Shown here: positions 37,657 through 47,170 of the stretch, one piece after another
How the letters are laid out: every line of letters starts with the position of its first letter
How positions within the stretch are numbered: the stretch's first letter is position 1
Assembly: GCF_001577365.1 (NCBI RefSeq)
Contig: NZ_CP014513.1
Location: 3,224,001-3,288,000 of the forward strand
Direction: 5' to 3'
DNA from: Frondihabitans sp. PAMC 28766
Lineage (GTDB): Bacteria > Actinomycetota > Actinomycetes > Actinomycetales > Microbacteriaceae
Length of the DNA stretch: 64,000 bases
Program-made: the position numbers and the translations under genes
The notes under the pieces: model-generated
Told to the model about the DNA's origin: nothing
The model's input: the letters and a program-made list of their open reading frames with translations, nothing else
Databases searched by the model: none

Positions 37657-38664
37657 GGGTCCCAGCCCGGCGCGTCGACGAGCTCTCGGCCGTCGAGTGT
37701 GACGCGGGGCGTGGCATCCTGCGACCCGTCGAGGCTGCGGAGCACCCCGATCGCGCGGAAGCCGCCGGGCAGCGCGACTCCCGGCGGGAACGTCGCGAGC
37801 AGAGAGTGGTCTTCTCCCCGCCGAGAGCCGCGCGCGGGTCGACGCCGAGGGCGTCGGCTGCGAGGTCGACGACGACACCCGATGCCCGCGCGAGTCGGCC
37901 TGCGTCGAGGGCGAGGCCGTCCGAGAGGTCGAGCATTGCGGTCGCCCCGGCCTCGGCCGCCAGGGCGCCGTCCGCGACCGGGGGCGTCGGCGCGACGTGC
38001 CAGGCGATGTCAGGATCACGACGGCGCAGCTCGGCCGCCAGCCTCGCGTCAGGCGTGCCCTCGTGGTCGACTCCCAACCGGAAGAGCATCTCGAGGCCCC
38101 GCCCCGAGCGGCCGAGCGCCCCCGAGACCGCGACGACGTCGCCCGCGTGCGCTCCGTCGCGCCGCACCGGATCTCGCCCCCCGAGGTCGCCGAACGCCGT
38201 GACTGCGATTGTGAAAGTCGCTGAGGCCGACAGGTCTCCGCCGACCACGCCGCATCCTGGTGCCATCTCGGCGCACCCGTCTCGCAGGCCGTCCGCGATC
38301 GCCTCGAGCACCGACACCGGCGTCTCGGGTGGCACGGCCAGGGCCATCACGAGCGCGGTCGGGCGGGCGCCCATCGCAGCCACGTCCGACAGGTTCGAGG
38401 CGGCGGCCTTCCAGCCGATGTCGTGCGGGGTCGACCACGCGAGCCGGAAGTCGGGGCCGTGCACCATGAGGTCGGTCGTCACCACGAACCGGCCGTCGGG
38501 CGCGGCCACCACCGCCGCGTCGTCGCCGGGCCCGAGCAGAGTGCTGTGGCCCTTCGGCAGTCGCGGCAGGATCCGCGCGAGCGTCGCCAGCTCGCCGATG
38601 CTCGCGACCGTCTCGGGGCCCGGCTCGGTCTCTGGCCGACGCTCGCTCGATGGGGGTTGCTCAT
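37626..38664 (-). pseudogene. thiL: Thiamine-monophosphate kinase ThiL, frame broken at 37816-37819 and 38652-38656
   Basis: Three frame segments make about 346 residues: MSNPPSSERRPETE (needs one extra C at 38652-38656), then GPGDDAAVV, ASNLSDVAAMGARP, GVVGGDLSAS and LDLSDGLALDAGRLA, then GGGEDHSLLATFPPG (needs one extra G at 37816-37819), ending DPYEAWSGATG. These are the conserved ThiL metal- and ATP-binding segments, in order. The enzyme makes thiamine pyrophosphate from thiamine monophosphate. Both breaks are single-base shortfalls in G/C runs, so the gene is probably intact in reality. Confidence 0.85.
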
Positions 38665-38675
38665 GCGACTCACGC

Positions 38676-38681
38676 TAACGT
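38676..38681 (+). promoter_or_regulatory. Candidate -10 element of the DUF3515 gene
   Basis: TAACGT ends 8 nt before the ATG at 38690. No Shine-Dalgarno sequence is present between. Confidence 0.35.
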
Positions 38682-38689
38682 GATCTTCG

Positions 38690-39168
38690 ATGTCGCCCTC
38701 GCCCCGCCGCCGCACCCTCACCGCTCTCGTCGGGCTGGCGCTCGCCGTGCCGCTGCTAGCCGCTTGCACATCGACGGTGCACCTGCAGCCGGCCGCTGCG
38801 GCGAACACCGTGGGCTGCGCCGACCTGATCGTGCACCTGCCGAAGACCGTCGAAGGGCAGAAGATGCGCGACACCGACGCCCAGGGCACGAGCGCCTGGG
38901 GCTCACCGGCCAGCATCGTGCTGACCTGTGCATCACGACGCCGAGTGTCTCGGACGAGGCGTGTGTGACGCCCGGCGGTGTCGACTGGCTCATCTCGTCG
39001 ACCGGCAAGGGCGACCAGGATCAGGTCTACACGACCTATGGGCGCAACCCCGGCGTGCAGGTAGTCGTCGACACGGCGGCGCTGCCCACGGCGAGCAACG
39101 CGCTCTTCGACCTCGCCGCCGCCGTCAAGCCCCTCAAGCAGACGCTCCACTGCGAGTCGGCGCAGTAG
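38690..39168 (+). pseudogene. DUF3515 lipoprotein, frame broken at 38928-38931
   Basis: About 159 residues over two frames. A lipoprotein signal peptide with lipobox LLAAC (ALAVPLLAACTSTV) is followed by the DUF3515 domain (GCADLIVHLPKTVEG, then CVTPGGVDWLIS and PLKQTLHCESAQ). One G is missing in CTGTGCATC, so VLTC should continue as GITTPSVSD. DUF3515 proteins are actinobacterial lipoproteins of unknown role, usually next to ddl and thiL as here. Confidence 0.78.
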
Positions 39169-39180
39169 CCCGCCCGCCGC

Positions 39181-39420
39181 TGCCGCTCCCGCTCCCGCAC
39201 CCGCACCCGCACCCCCCACCGGGCTACCGCACCACGCACCGGGCCGTCGCACCCCGCCTAGGGCGCCTGCGGCGGCCGCAGGAAGGTGTCGTCATATCGC
39301 CGCACGCCCGCCGCGCGGCCCGCCACCACTGCCACCGCGCGGCGGCACCTCGCGGCGGCCACCGCACCTCTCACCGGGCCACCGCTCCTCCCGTCAGGCC
39401 ACCGCACCTCTCCTAGGGCG
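39181..39420 (-). repeat. Degenerate 20-bp tandem repeats and a 3' remnant of an AbiEi-like gene
   Basis: On the minus strand, after the stop of AbiEi-like gene 2, units close to CGGTGAGAGGTGCGGTGGCC recur about every 20 bp (39361-39420). A second stretch of the same kind lies at 39181-39262. Between them, 39257-39310 reads GACGACACCTTCCTGCGGCC then GCCCTAGG. This parallels the real gene end (GACGCCTTCGCGCGGCC then GCCCTAGG) and is a decayed duplicate of it. Confidence 0.55.
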
Positions 39421-40369
39421 ACCGTGGCGGCCGCGCGAAGGCGTCGGACCTGGGCACGCCCGCGGCGAGCAGCCGGCGCGCCAACTCGATCGGATTGCGC
39501 GCCACCGGGTAGTCCCACCGCACGATCTGATTCACTCGCGGCAGGACGGCGAGCCTTGCCTGCCGCCGCTTCTCGTCGCGAATCGCCTCCGCCGCCGTTC
39601 GCCCCCGCAGCCACCGCTCGTCCGAGTACTTCCAGTCGCCGTCGAACTCGCCCGCCACGCCGACGCTCTCCCACCAGAAGTCGGTGCAGCCGACGAGGCC
39701 ACCCTGGTCGCGGAAGGGTTCTTGCAGGGTCGGAGACAGGATTCCGCGCTCCGCCATCCCGACCCGGCTGAAGGATTCGCCTGCGAACTCCGCCCTGCTG
39801 TCGGCGAAGGCGAGAGCAGCCGCGGCCGACTTCCGACGCTGGGCACCCGGGCGCCGAGCGAGTTGCTCCGCGACGTGATCGCGAGCGAATCCCCCGGTGT
39901 GGAGACCGTGATCGAGCACGAGGACGGCATGCGAGAACGGGCTCGACAGCGCGATGTCGGCCGCTGTGCGCGACGGCGACGTGAGGGCGAGCCCCTCCCA
40001 GGAGGCGACATCGGTCGGCAGGATCTCGCCGGCCCGACGGTGGAGGGTCGGCGTCAGCTGACTGCCGGAGCGGCGACGATCAATGACGTGCACTCGCACG
40101 GGCCATTCGTCGGGCACGGGAAAACCCCAGAGTGCGGCCGCAGACCAGTGGGAGATCACGACCGGGCCCGAGAGACGAGCGACGATCGCTTGGATCCGCG
40201 CGATGTACCTCTCGCGAGCCGCGAGCGATCGCCATAACCCGGCGTCCAGATACGTCCCGGGGGCGAGTCGCTGCAGTTCGCCCCTCTCGGCGCGACGCCG
40301 CAGGGCTCGGTCGTCGAGGCCCGAGCGGAGGGTATCGGCGGTGCGCAGGAGGCGAGGCTGGAGTTCCAT
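39413..40369 (-). CDS. AbiEi-type winged-helix plus PD-(D/E)xK-like protein 2
   Basis: A 318-residue intact paralog of the gene at 25681-26627. N-terminal part: DRALRRRAERGELQRLAPGT, VISHWSAAALWGFPVPDEWP, SPSRTAADIALSSPF. C-terminal nuclease-like part: DFWWESVGVAGEFDGDWKYS, then RTAAEAIRDEKRRQARL. The Asp, Glu-x-Asp and Lys spacing suits a PD-(D/E)xK fold of DUF559/Vsr type. Function unknown: candidates are an orphan antitoxin-like repressor or a selfish endonuclease. It sits between the DUF3515 gene and ddl, and CCTAGG plus GGTGCGG motifs occur in opposite orientation on its two sides. Confidence 0.75.
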   Translation of the reverse strand: MELQPRLLRTADTLRSGLDDRALRRRAERGELQRLAPGTYLDAGLWRSLAARERYIARIQAIVARLSGPVVISHWSAAALWGFPVPDEWPVRVHVIDRRRSGSQLTPTLHRRAGEILPTDVASWEGLALTSPSRTAADIALSSPFSHAVLVLDHGLHTGGFARDHVAEQLARRPGAQRRKSAAAALAFADSRAEFAGESFSRVGMAERGILSPTLQEPFRDQGGLVGCTDFWWESVGVAGEFDGDWKYSDERWLRGRTAAEAIRDEKRRQARLAVLPRVNQIVRWDYPVARNPIELARRLLAAGVPRSDAFARPPRSP

Positions 40370-40602
40370 CCCGCAAGACTGACCGACGGCCGCCGGCTGG
40401 TGGCCCGCCGCCGACGATCTGTGGACAACTCCTCGCCTGTGGAGGACTCGCGCACGGGTCGAGCCGCACGAAGGTGCCGCAGTCGCCGCACCTCCGATCC
40501 AACAGCCGCGCAGCGCCTAGGGCCGGTGCGGCATTCCGCCGGGAGGTGCGGCAGCGCGCCGCCGCGCGGGGCGCGGGCGCGCGCGCGGCGCGGCGGCGGC
40601 AG

Positions 40603-41712
40603 CTACCGCTGCTCGGCGACCCCGAGCGCGATGAGCTCGTCGAGCAGGGCCGGGTAGCTCAGGCCGGAGGCCAGCCAGCACGCCGGGAACATCGAGATCG
40701 GCGTGAAGCCGGGCATGGTGTTCAGCTCGTTCACCACGAAGCCGTCGTCGGTGAGGAAGACGTCGACGCGGGCGAGGCCCGCCCCGCCGATGGCCTCGAA
40801 GGCGCGAGCGGCGAGGCCCTGGAACTCGGCGAGCTCGGCATCGGTGAGCGACGCCGGGCACTCCAGGTCGGCTCCCGGGGCACCCAGGTATTTCGACTCG
40901 AAGTCGTAGAACCCGCCGCCCGACAGCACGATCTCGCCGGCGACGGACACCCGCGGCGCTCCGCCGTCCCGGCCGCCGAGCACGGCGACCTCGAGCTCTC
41001 GGCCGACGACCGCCGCCTCGACGAGCACCTTGTTGTCTTCGGCGAGAGCCTTCTCCATCGCTTTGGCGAGGTCGGCGAGCGACGACGCCTTCGAGACGCC
41101 CACGCTCGATCCTGCGCGCGCCGGCTTCACGAACACCGGCCACCCGAGCTCTTCGACGTGCTCTTCGATCACGGCGCGGCGGGAGGCCCACTCGTGGGCC
41201 CGCACGGTGATCCACGGTGCGACGTCGATGCCGGCCTGCTGCAGCACCGTCTTCGAGAAGTGCTTGTCCATGCCCACGGCGGAGCCCAGGATCCCGGCGC
41301 CCACGTAGGGCAGGCCGACCAGCTCGAGGAGGCCCTGCACCGAGCCGTCCTCGCCGTAGGGGCCGTGCAGGATCGGGAACACGACGTCGATCTCGCCCAG
41401 CGACGACACTTCGCCCGAGGCCGACACCACCATCATCTCGCGGGTGGCCGCCGACTCGGGCCAGCGCACGCGCGTGCCGTTGTCGTCGACCACGGGAAGG
41501 CGAGTCGCGTCGAGCGCGAAGTGCGCGGCGTCGTCCGGCTGCAGCGTGAACGCACCGTCGGCCGTGATGCCGACGGGCACGACGTCGTACTTCGTGCGGT
41601 CGAGAGCCGCGAGCACCCCGCCGGCCGTGGCGCAGCTGATCGAGTGCTCACTCGAGCGGCCACCGAAGAGCAGCACGACGCGGAGACGGGCGGGAGTGGG
41701 TGTGTCGGTCAC
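40603..41712 (-). CDS. ddl: D-alanine--D-alanine ligase
   Basis: A 369-residue ATP-grasp ligase making the D-Ala-D-Ala dipeptide for peptidoglycan. Features are the N-terminal LLFGGRSSEHSISCATAGGV, FPILHGPYGEDGSVQGLLE, GSSVGVSKASSLADL and the C-terminal metal site LARVDVFLTDDGFVVNELNT with MPGFTPISMFP. Length is normal. It lies downstream of gpsA on the same strand with a 40-nt gap. Confidence 0.96.
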   Translation of the reverse strand: MTDTPTPARLRVVLLFGGRSSEHSISCATAGGVLAALDRTKYDVVPVGITADGAFTLQPDDAAHFALDATRLPVVDDNGTRVRWPESAATREMMVVSASGEVSSLGEIDVVFPILHGPYGEDGSVQGLLELVGLPYVGAGILGSAVGMDKHFSKTVLQQAGIDVAPWITVRAHEWASRRAVIEEHVEELGWPVFVKPARAGSSVGVSKASSLADLAKAMEKALAEDNKVLVEAAVVGRELEVAVLGGRDGGAPRVSVAGEIVLSGGGFYDFESKYLGAPGADLECPASLTDAELAEFQGLAARAFEAIGGAGLARVDVFLTDDGFVVNELNTMPGFTPISMFPACWLASGLSYPALLDELIALGVAEQR

Positions 41713-41752
41713 GGGCGCCTTTCGACGGTGGGCTCGAGACCGGGCGGGCAGG

Positions 41753-42769
41753 CTATTCGCCCTGGGGCTCGTCGGTCTCGGTGAGATGCGGCGCGATGTT
41801 GCGCGGGTCCAGAGTACCGGCGAGCACCTCGGCGACCTGCGTCACGATGGGCATGTCGACTCCGCGAGAGCGAGCGAGCTCCAGGATCGGGGCGACCGAC
41901 GCGAGCCCTTCGGCCGTCTGGTTCATCTGGCGCACCACGTCGTCGAAGCGATAGCCCTGGCCCAGCAGGCGCCCCGCGGTGTTGTTGCGCGACAGGGGCG
42001 ACTGGCACGTCGCGATGAGGTCGCCCAACCCGGCAAGACCGGAGAGCGTCTCGGGCTTGGCGCCGAACGACACGGCGAAGCTCGTCATCTCGGCGAGCCC
42101 GCGCGTGATGATCGACGCCTTGGTGTTCTCGCCGTAGCCGACGCCGTCGACGATTCCGATGGCCACGGCAATGAGGTTCTTGAGCACACCGCCGAACTCG
42201 GTGCCGATCACGTCGGTGTTGACGAACGAACGGAAGTACGGGTTGGTCGCGGTGGCGGCGACGAGGGTCGCGGTCTCGAGGCTCTCCGACGAGACGACCG
42301 CCGCGGTCGGCTGCCGCTTGGCGATCTCGAGCGCCAGGTTGGGGCCGGACGCCACGGCGACCAGCGAGGCGTCGATGCCGAGCTCTTGACGGATCACCTC
42401 GCTCATCCGGAGGCCGGTACCCTTCTCGACGCCCTTCATCAGGCTGACGACCGGCACGCCCGCAGGGATGATCGCGCGGATCTCGGCGAGGTTCTGCCGG
42501 AGGGTCTGGCTCGGCACCGAGACGTAGATCTGCTCGGCGCCGTCGAGCACCGCCGAGATTCGCGACGACGCAGTCAGGCCGATCGGCAGGTTGATGCCGG
42601 GCAGGTAGTCGGTGTTGCGGTGGGTCTCGGTCACCTCGCGGGCGATCTCGGGTCGGCGCGCCCACATCGCGACCTCGGCCCCGCCTTCGGCGAGCACCTT
42701 CGCGAATGTCGTGCCCCAACTGCCGGCGCCGAGCACTGCGACACGTCGCTCGAGGGCCGCGGCCTGCAC
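41753..42769 (-). CDS. gpsA: Glycerol-3-phosphate dehydrogenase [NAD(P)+]
   Basis: 338 residues from the GTG at 42769 (VQAAALERRVAVLGAGSWGT). The Rossmann motif GAGSWGT is followed by VPSQTLRQNL, the substrate lysine in GVLKNLIAVAIGI and the C-terminal helical domain. It makes sn-glycerol-3-phosphate for phospholipids. The frame is open further upstream, but no ATG, GTG or TTG lies between plsC and 42769, and the chosen length fits the family. Next to plsC, the acyl transfer step of the same pathway. Confidence 0.93.
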   Translation of the reverse strand: MQAAALERRVAVLGAGSWGTTFAKVLAEGGAEVAMWARRPEIAREVTETHRNTDYLPGINLPIGLTASSRISAVLDGAEQIYVSVPSQTLRQNLAEIRAIIPAGVPVVSLMKGVEKGTGLRMSEVIRQELGIDASLVAVASGPNLALEIAKRQPTAAVVSSESLETATLVAATATNPYFRSFVNTDVIGTEFGGVLKNLIAVAIGIVDGVGYGENTKASIITRGLAEMTSFAVSFGAKPETLSGLAGLGDLIATCQSPLSRNNTAGRLLGQGYRFDDVVRQMNQTAEGLASVAPILELARSRGVDMPIVTQVAEVLAGTLDPRNIAPHLTETDEPQGE

Positions 42770-42857
42770 GACCGAGATGGCCTCGGTCGTGACGAAGCCC
42801 TCGCCCAGGGCGTCCAGCGACGCCCGGGGCCCGGAGCTTCGGTCGGAGTGACTGTCT

Positions 42858-43631
42858 CTAGGGCTCAAAGCGTCCGATCTCGGTCTGGTTGTGCTCGGCG
42901 GGGTCGTACAGGCGCTCGGGCGGAGTGCCGCCACGGATCTCGGCCAGCAGCTCGGTGATGCGGCGCATGACGAGAGCGGTCGCCTCCATCAGCTCGTGCT
43001 GGTCGAGATGACGGCCGCGATAGGCCGACAGGTCGACCGGGTCGCCGAAGGCCGCTCGGACGCGCTTGCGCGGGAAGACGTGGATCTTGTCGTCGCGCCC
43101 CAGGATGTCCTGCGCACCCCACTGCGCCATCGGGATCAGCGGAACACCGGTCGCGAGGGCGAGGCGCACCGCCCCGCTCTTGCCGCGCATCGGCCACATG
43201 TCCGGCTCGCGCGTGAGCGACCCCTCGGGGTAGACGATGACGCCCTCGCCGCGCGCGAGAGCCGCCCCGCCCGACTCGATCGGGTCGGCGCCGCGAGTGC
43301 GACCGGTGCGGTCGACGGGCACCTGCCCCGTCGAGCGCATGATCCACTTCAGCACCGGCACCTTCCACAGCGACGACTTCGCGAGGAAGCGCGGCACCCG
43401 GCCCAGGCGGAACAGGATCACACCGACGATCAGCGGGTCGTAGTTGCTGTAATGATTCGGTGTGACAACGAACGGGCCCGTGGCCGGCAGCTTGTCGGCA
43501 TCTCGCACCGTGTACTTCGCCTGCGCCACCAGCAGCGGCATGGCGAGGCGACCGAGGACGCCGAAAGTGAGGTTGTGTTCGCGGATGCGCTTCGGCGATG
43601 GGGCGAGAGGCGCATCAGGATTAGTCGTCAC
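42858..43631 (-). CDS. plsC: 1-acyl-sn-glycerol-3-phosphate acyltransferase
   Basis: 257 residues. The acyltransferase motif HxxxxD is NHYSNYDPLIVG, with the later FPEGS-like motif VIVYPEGSLTREP. It makes phosphatidic acid at the membrane. The GTG at 43631 overlaps the murA stop by four bases (GTGA). The gene thus couples wall and lipid synthesis genes (murA-plsC-gpsA-ddl), a common actinobacterial set. Confidence 0.93.
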   Translation of the reverse strand: MTTNPDAPLAPSPKRIREHNLTFGVLGRLAMPLLVAQAKYTVRDADKLPATGPFVVTPNHYSNYDPLIVGVILFRLGRVPRFLAKSSLWKVPVLKWIMRSTGQVPVDRTGRTRGADPIESGGAALARGEGVIVYPEGSLTREPDMWPMRGKSGAVRLALATGVPLIPMAQWGAQDILGRDDKIHVFPRKRVRAAFGDPVDLSAYRGRHLDQHELMEATALVMRRITELLAEIRGGTPPERLYDPAEHNQTEIGRFEP

Positions 43632-44995
43632 CCTTCGAACGTGAAGTCCGCACCGAGCTTGCGAAGCTTCGCCACGAAGTGCTCGTACCCCCGCGCGATG
43701 ATGCCGACGTTGGTGATCTTCGACTCGCCCTCGGCGGTCAGAGCAGCGATGAGGTGGCTGAAGCCGCCGCGCAGGTCGGGCACACGGATATCGGCGCCGT
43801 GGAGCGGTGTCGGGCCGGTGATGACAGCGGCCTGCTCGAAGTCGCGACGGGCGACGCGGCGCTCGACGTCTTTCAGGCCGTCCTTGTGCACCACGATCTG
43901 CGCACCCATGTCGTTGAGCGCCTCGGTGAACTGGAAGCGGTTCTCGTAGACCGTCTCGTGCACGATCGACACGCCGTGCGCCTGCGTCAGCGCCACGACG
44001 AGCGGCTGCTGCCAGTCGGTCATGAAGCCGGGGTGCACGTCGGTCTCGATGACGACCGGCTTCAGCTCGCCACCGGGGTGGAAGAAGCGGATGCCGTCTT
44101 CGTGCACGTCGAACTCGCCGCCGACCTTGCGGAAGACGTTGAGGAAGGTCATCAGGTCTTGCTGCTTGGCGCCCTCGACGAAGATGTCGCCCTTGGTGGC
44201 CAGGGCCGCAGCAGCCCAGCTGGCCGCCTCGTTGCGGTCGTTGATCGCGCGATGCGTGTAGCCGCGCAGCGACTTGACGCCCTCGATGAAGATGACCCGG
44301 TTGGGCTCGACATTGACGATCGCGCCCATCTTCTGCAGGATCGCGATGAGGTCCATGATCTCTGGCTCGATCGCGGCGTTGCGCAGCTCGGTGACACCCT
44401 CGGCGAGGACCGCTGTGAGCAGGACCTGCTCGGTCGCGCCGACGCTCGGGTAGGGCAACACGATCTCGGCGCCCTTGAGGCCGTTGGGGGCCGTCAGGTG
44501 GATGCCGTTGTAGTTCTTGTCGACGATCGCCCCGAACGCGCGGAGGGCGTCGAGGTGGAAGTCGATCGGGCGGTCGCCGATACGGCACCCGCCGAGGTCG
44601 GGGATGAACGCCTCGCCCAGGCGGTGCAGCAGGGGGCCGCAGAACAGGATCGGGATGCGACTCGAGCCGGCGTGCGCGTCGATCTCGGCGAAGTGCGCCG
44701 TCTCGACGTTGGAGGGGTCGAGGATGAGCTCGCCGCGGGCCGGGTCGGTGATGCGCACACCGTGGATCGACAGGAGCCCGCGCACGACGTTGACGTCGCT
44801 GATGTCGGGGACGTCTTTCAGGATGCTGGGGGTGTCGCCCAGCAGAGACGCCACCATCGCCTTCGTGGCGAGGTTCTTCGCTCCGCGCACCTCGATGCGC
44901 CCGATCAGCGGTTTGCCGCCGCGGATGATGATCTCGTCGGACTTCAGCCCGACTCGGGCACCCGCTGCTGCTGCATCCTGAACAAGGGAGTTCAC
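43628..44995 (-). CDS. murA: UDP-N-acetylglucosamine 1-carboxyvinyltransferase
   Basis: A 455-residue enolpyruvyltransferase for the first committed step of peptidoglycan synthesis. Features are IRGGKPLIGRIEVRGAKN at the N terminus and the catalytic cysteine in GGCRIGDRPIDFHL, so fosfomycin sensitivity through Cys is expected. The GTG at 44995 (VNSLVQDAAAAG) is chosen because its G is also the last base of the leuD TAG. The longer ATG at 45025 would lie inside leuD. It belongs to the same superfamily as the AroA-like half of the fusion at 8862 but is clearly distinct from it. Confidence 0.94.
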   Translation of the reverse strand: MNSLVQDAAAAGARVGLKSDEIIIRGGKPLIGRIEVRGAKNLATKAMVASLLGDTPSILKDVPDISDVNVVRGLLSIHGVRITDPARGELILDPSNVETAHFAEIDAHAGSSRIPILFCGPLLHRLGEAFIPDLGGCRIGDRPIDFHLDALRAFGAIVDKNYNGIHLTAPNGLKGAEIVLPYPSVGATEQVLLTAVLAEGVTELRNAAIEPEIMDLIAILQKMGAIVNVEPNRVIFIEGVKSLRGYTHRAINDRNEAASWAAAALATKGDIFVEGAKQQDLMTFLNVFRKVGGEFDVHEDGIRFFHPGGELKPVVIETDVHPGFMTDWQQPLVVALTQAHGVSIVHETVYENRFQFTEALNDMGAQIVVHKDGLKDVERRVARRDFEQAAVITGPTPLHGADIRVPDLRGGFSHLIAALTAEGESKITNVGIIARGYEHFVAKLRKLGADFTFEG

Positions 44996-45635
44996 TACTT
45001 CACCGGCAATGTCTTGGGCCGCCATGACGCGCGGCGCGATTCGAATTCTGTGATTGCGGCCTCGTCACGGAGGGTGAGGGCGATGTCGTCCAGCCCCTCG
45101 AGGAGACGCCACTTAGTGTAAGCATCGACTTCGAACGAAACCGTGAGCGGCGCGGCCGTGGCGTCGCCCCCGTTGGGGCGGCGACGGTGACCGTCTGCTC
45201 GGGGAGGTCGACCGTGATCTCGGGGGATCCGTGCCCGGCTGCGACCGAGGCGTCGATCAGGGCCCAGATGTTCTCGACGTCGGGCTCTGCGACGACCGCC
45301 GTGAGAAGGCCCTGCTTACCCGAGTTGCCGCGGAAGATGTCGCCGAAGCGCGGCGAGATGATCACCTCGAAGCCGAAGTCGCGGAGCGCCCAGACGGCGT
45401 GTTCGCGGCTCGAGCCGGTACCGAAATCGGGGCCGGCGACGAGCACCTTCGCGCCGAGGAACTCCGGCTGGTTGAGCACGAACTCAGGGTCTTGACGCCA
45501 GGCGTAGAAGAGCGCATCGTCGTAGCCGGTCTTCACCACCCGCTTGAGGAAGACGGCGGGGATGATCTGGTCGGTGTCGACGTTGGAGCGCTTGAGGGGC
45601 GCGGCCGTGCCGGTGACGACGGTGGTCTTATGCAT
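44995..45635 (-). pseudogene. leuD: 3-isopropylmalate dehydratase small subunit, frame broken at 45167-45171
   Basis: Two frames give about 213 residues: [35 protein letters not shown] and [17 protein letters not shown] in the first, then [20 protein letters not shown] and [19 protein letters not shown] in the second. One G is missing in a five-G run at 45167-45171. With LeuC it isomerises 2-isopropylmalate to 3-isopropylmalate in leucine synthesis. It overlaps leuC by 8 nt and murA by 1 nt. Confidence 0.9.
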
Positions 45636-47106
45636 CTGCCGACTCCTTGGCGATGGACACGTCGGTGGGGACGGCGTCGGGTGTGTCGATCCCGAGATCC
45701 CAGGGGCTGGAGAGGGTGCCGCGGATGGCGGTCGCCGCGGCGACGAGCGGCGACACCAGGTGTGTGCGCCCGCCCTTGCCCTGCCGGCCCTCGAAGTTGC
45801 GATTGGACGTCGACGCGCAACGCTCACCGGGAGCGAGCTGGTCGGGGTTCATGCCGAGGCACATCGAGCAGCCGGCGAAGCGCCACTCGGCGCCGAAGTC
45901 GGTGAACACCTTGTCGAGGCCCTCGGCCTCGGCCTCGATGCGGACGCGGGCCGAGCCGGGGACGACCATGACCCGGACACCCTCGGCCTTCGTACGACCT
46001 CGGACGACCGAGGCGAACGCGCGCAGGTCTTCGATCCTGGAGTTGGTGCACGACCCCATGAAGACGGCGTCGACGCGGATGTCCTTCATCGGCGTGCCGG
46101 CCTCGAGAGCCATGTAGTCGAGCGCGCGCTGGGCGGCGGCCGCAGCGTTCGGGTCGGTGTAGTCGGCAGGATCCGGGACGCTCTCGGAGAGCGAGACGCC
46201 CTGCCCCGGGTTCGTGCCCCAGGTGACGAACGGCTCGAGGGCGTTCGCGTCGAGGAAGACCTCGGCGTCGAACACCGCGTCGTCGTCGGTCGGCAGAGTG
46301 CTCCAGTAGGCGACGGCGTCGTCCCAGTCGGCGCCCTGCGGCGCGTGCGGGCGACCCTCGAGGTAGTCGTAGGTGATCTGGTCGGGAGCGACCATGCCCG
46401 CGCGGGCGCCGGCCTCGATCGACATGTTGCAGATAGTCATCCGGCCCTCCATCGAGAGCGAGCGGATGGCGCTGCCGCGGTACTCGAGCACGTAGCCCTG
46501 CCCGCCGCCGGTGCCGATCTTGGCGATGACGGCCAGGATGACGTCCTTGGCTGTGACGCCGGGGCGCAGCTCGCCCTCGACGGTGATCGCCATCGTCTTG
46601 AAGGGTTTGAGCGGCAGAGTCTGCGTGGCGAGCACGTGCTCGACCTCGCTCGTGCCGATGCCGAAGGCCATGGCGCCGAAGGCGCCGTGCGTCGAGGTGT
46701 GCGAGTCGCCGCAGACGACGGTGATGCCGGGCATGGTCAGCCCGAGCTGCGGGCCCACGACGTGCACGATGCCCTGCTCGGCGTCGCCCAGGGAGTGCAG
46801 ACGGACGTTGAACTCCTCGGCGTTGTGCCGGAGGGTCTCGATCTGGATACGGCTCGTCGGCTCGGCGATCGGCTTGTCGATCGCGAGCGTCGGCGTGTTG
46901 TGGTCTTCGGTCGCGATCGTGAGGTCGAGGCGGCGAACCGGGCGGTCGGCCTGGCGGAGGCCGTCGAACGCCTGCGGGCTCGTGACCTCGTGCACGAGGT
47001 GGAGGTCGATGTAGAGAAGGTCGGGGGCGCCGTCCGTGCCCTTGACGACCACGTGGTCGTCCCATACTTTTTCTGCGAGCGTTCTACCCAAGGGTGTGCC
47101 CTCCAT
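45628..47106 (-). CDS. leuC: 3-isopropylmalate dehydratase large subunit
   Basis: A 492-residue aconitase-family protein. The [4Fe-4S] cysteines are in [14 protein letters not shown] and in [12 protein letters not shown]; other blocks are [16 protein letters not shown] and [12 protein letters not shown]. Acts with LeuD in the cytoplasm. A minus-strand TAGACT at 47126-47131 is a candidate -10 for the leuCD-murA run. It diverges from the gene at 47171. Confidence 0.96.
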   Translation of the reverse strand: MEGTPLGRTLAEKVWDDHVVVKGTDGAPDLLYIDLHLVHEVTSPQAFDGLRQADRPVRRLDLTIATEDHNTPTLAIDKPIAEPTSRIQIETLRHNAEEFNVRLHSLGDAEQGIVHVVGPQLGLTMPGITVVCGDSHTSTHGAFGAMAFGIGTSEVEHVLATQTLPLKPFKTMAITVEGELRPGVTAKDVILAVIAKIGTGGGQGYVLEYRGSAIRSLSMEGRMTICNMSIEAGARAGMVAPDQITYDYLEGRPHAPQGADWDDAVAYWSTLPTDDDAVFDAEVFLDANALEPFVTWGTNPGQGVSLSESVPDPADYTDPNAAAAAQRALDYMALEAGTPMKDIRVDAVFMGSCTNSRIEDLRAFASVVRGRTKAEGVRVMVVPGSARVRIEAEAEGLDKVFTDFGAEWRFAGCSMCLGMNPDQLAPGERCASTSNRNFEGRQGKGGRTHLVSPLVAAATAIRGTLSSPWDLGIDTPDAVPTDVSIAKESADA

Positions 47107-47170
47107 CGTCGATCAGCGGATCGAACGAGTCTAGCGCCGTGTTACGAGGGCGTTTCGAGGGCCCGCTAGC

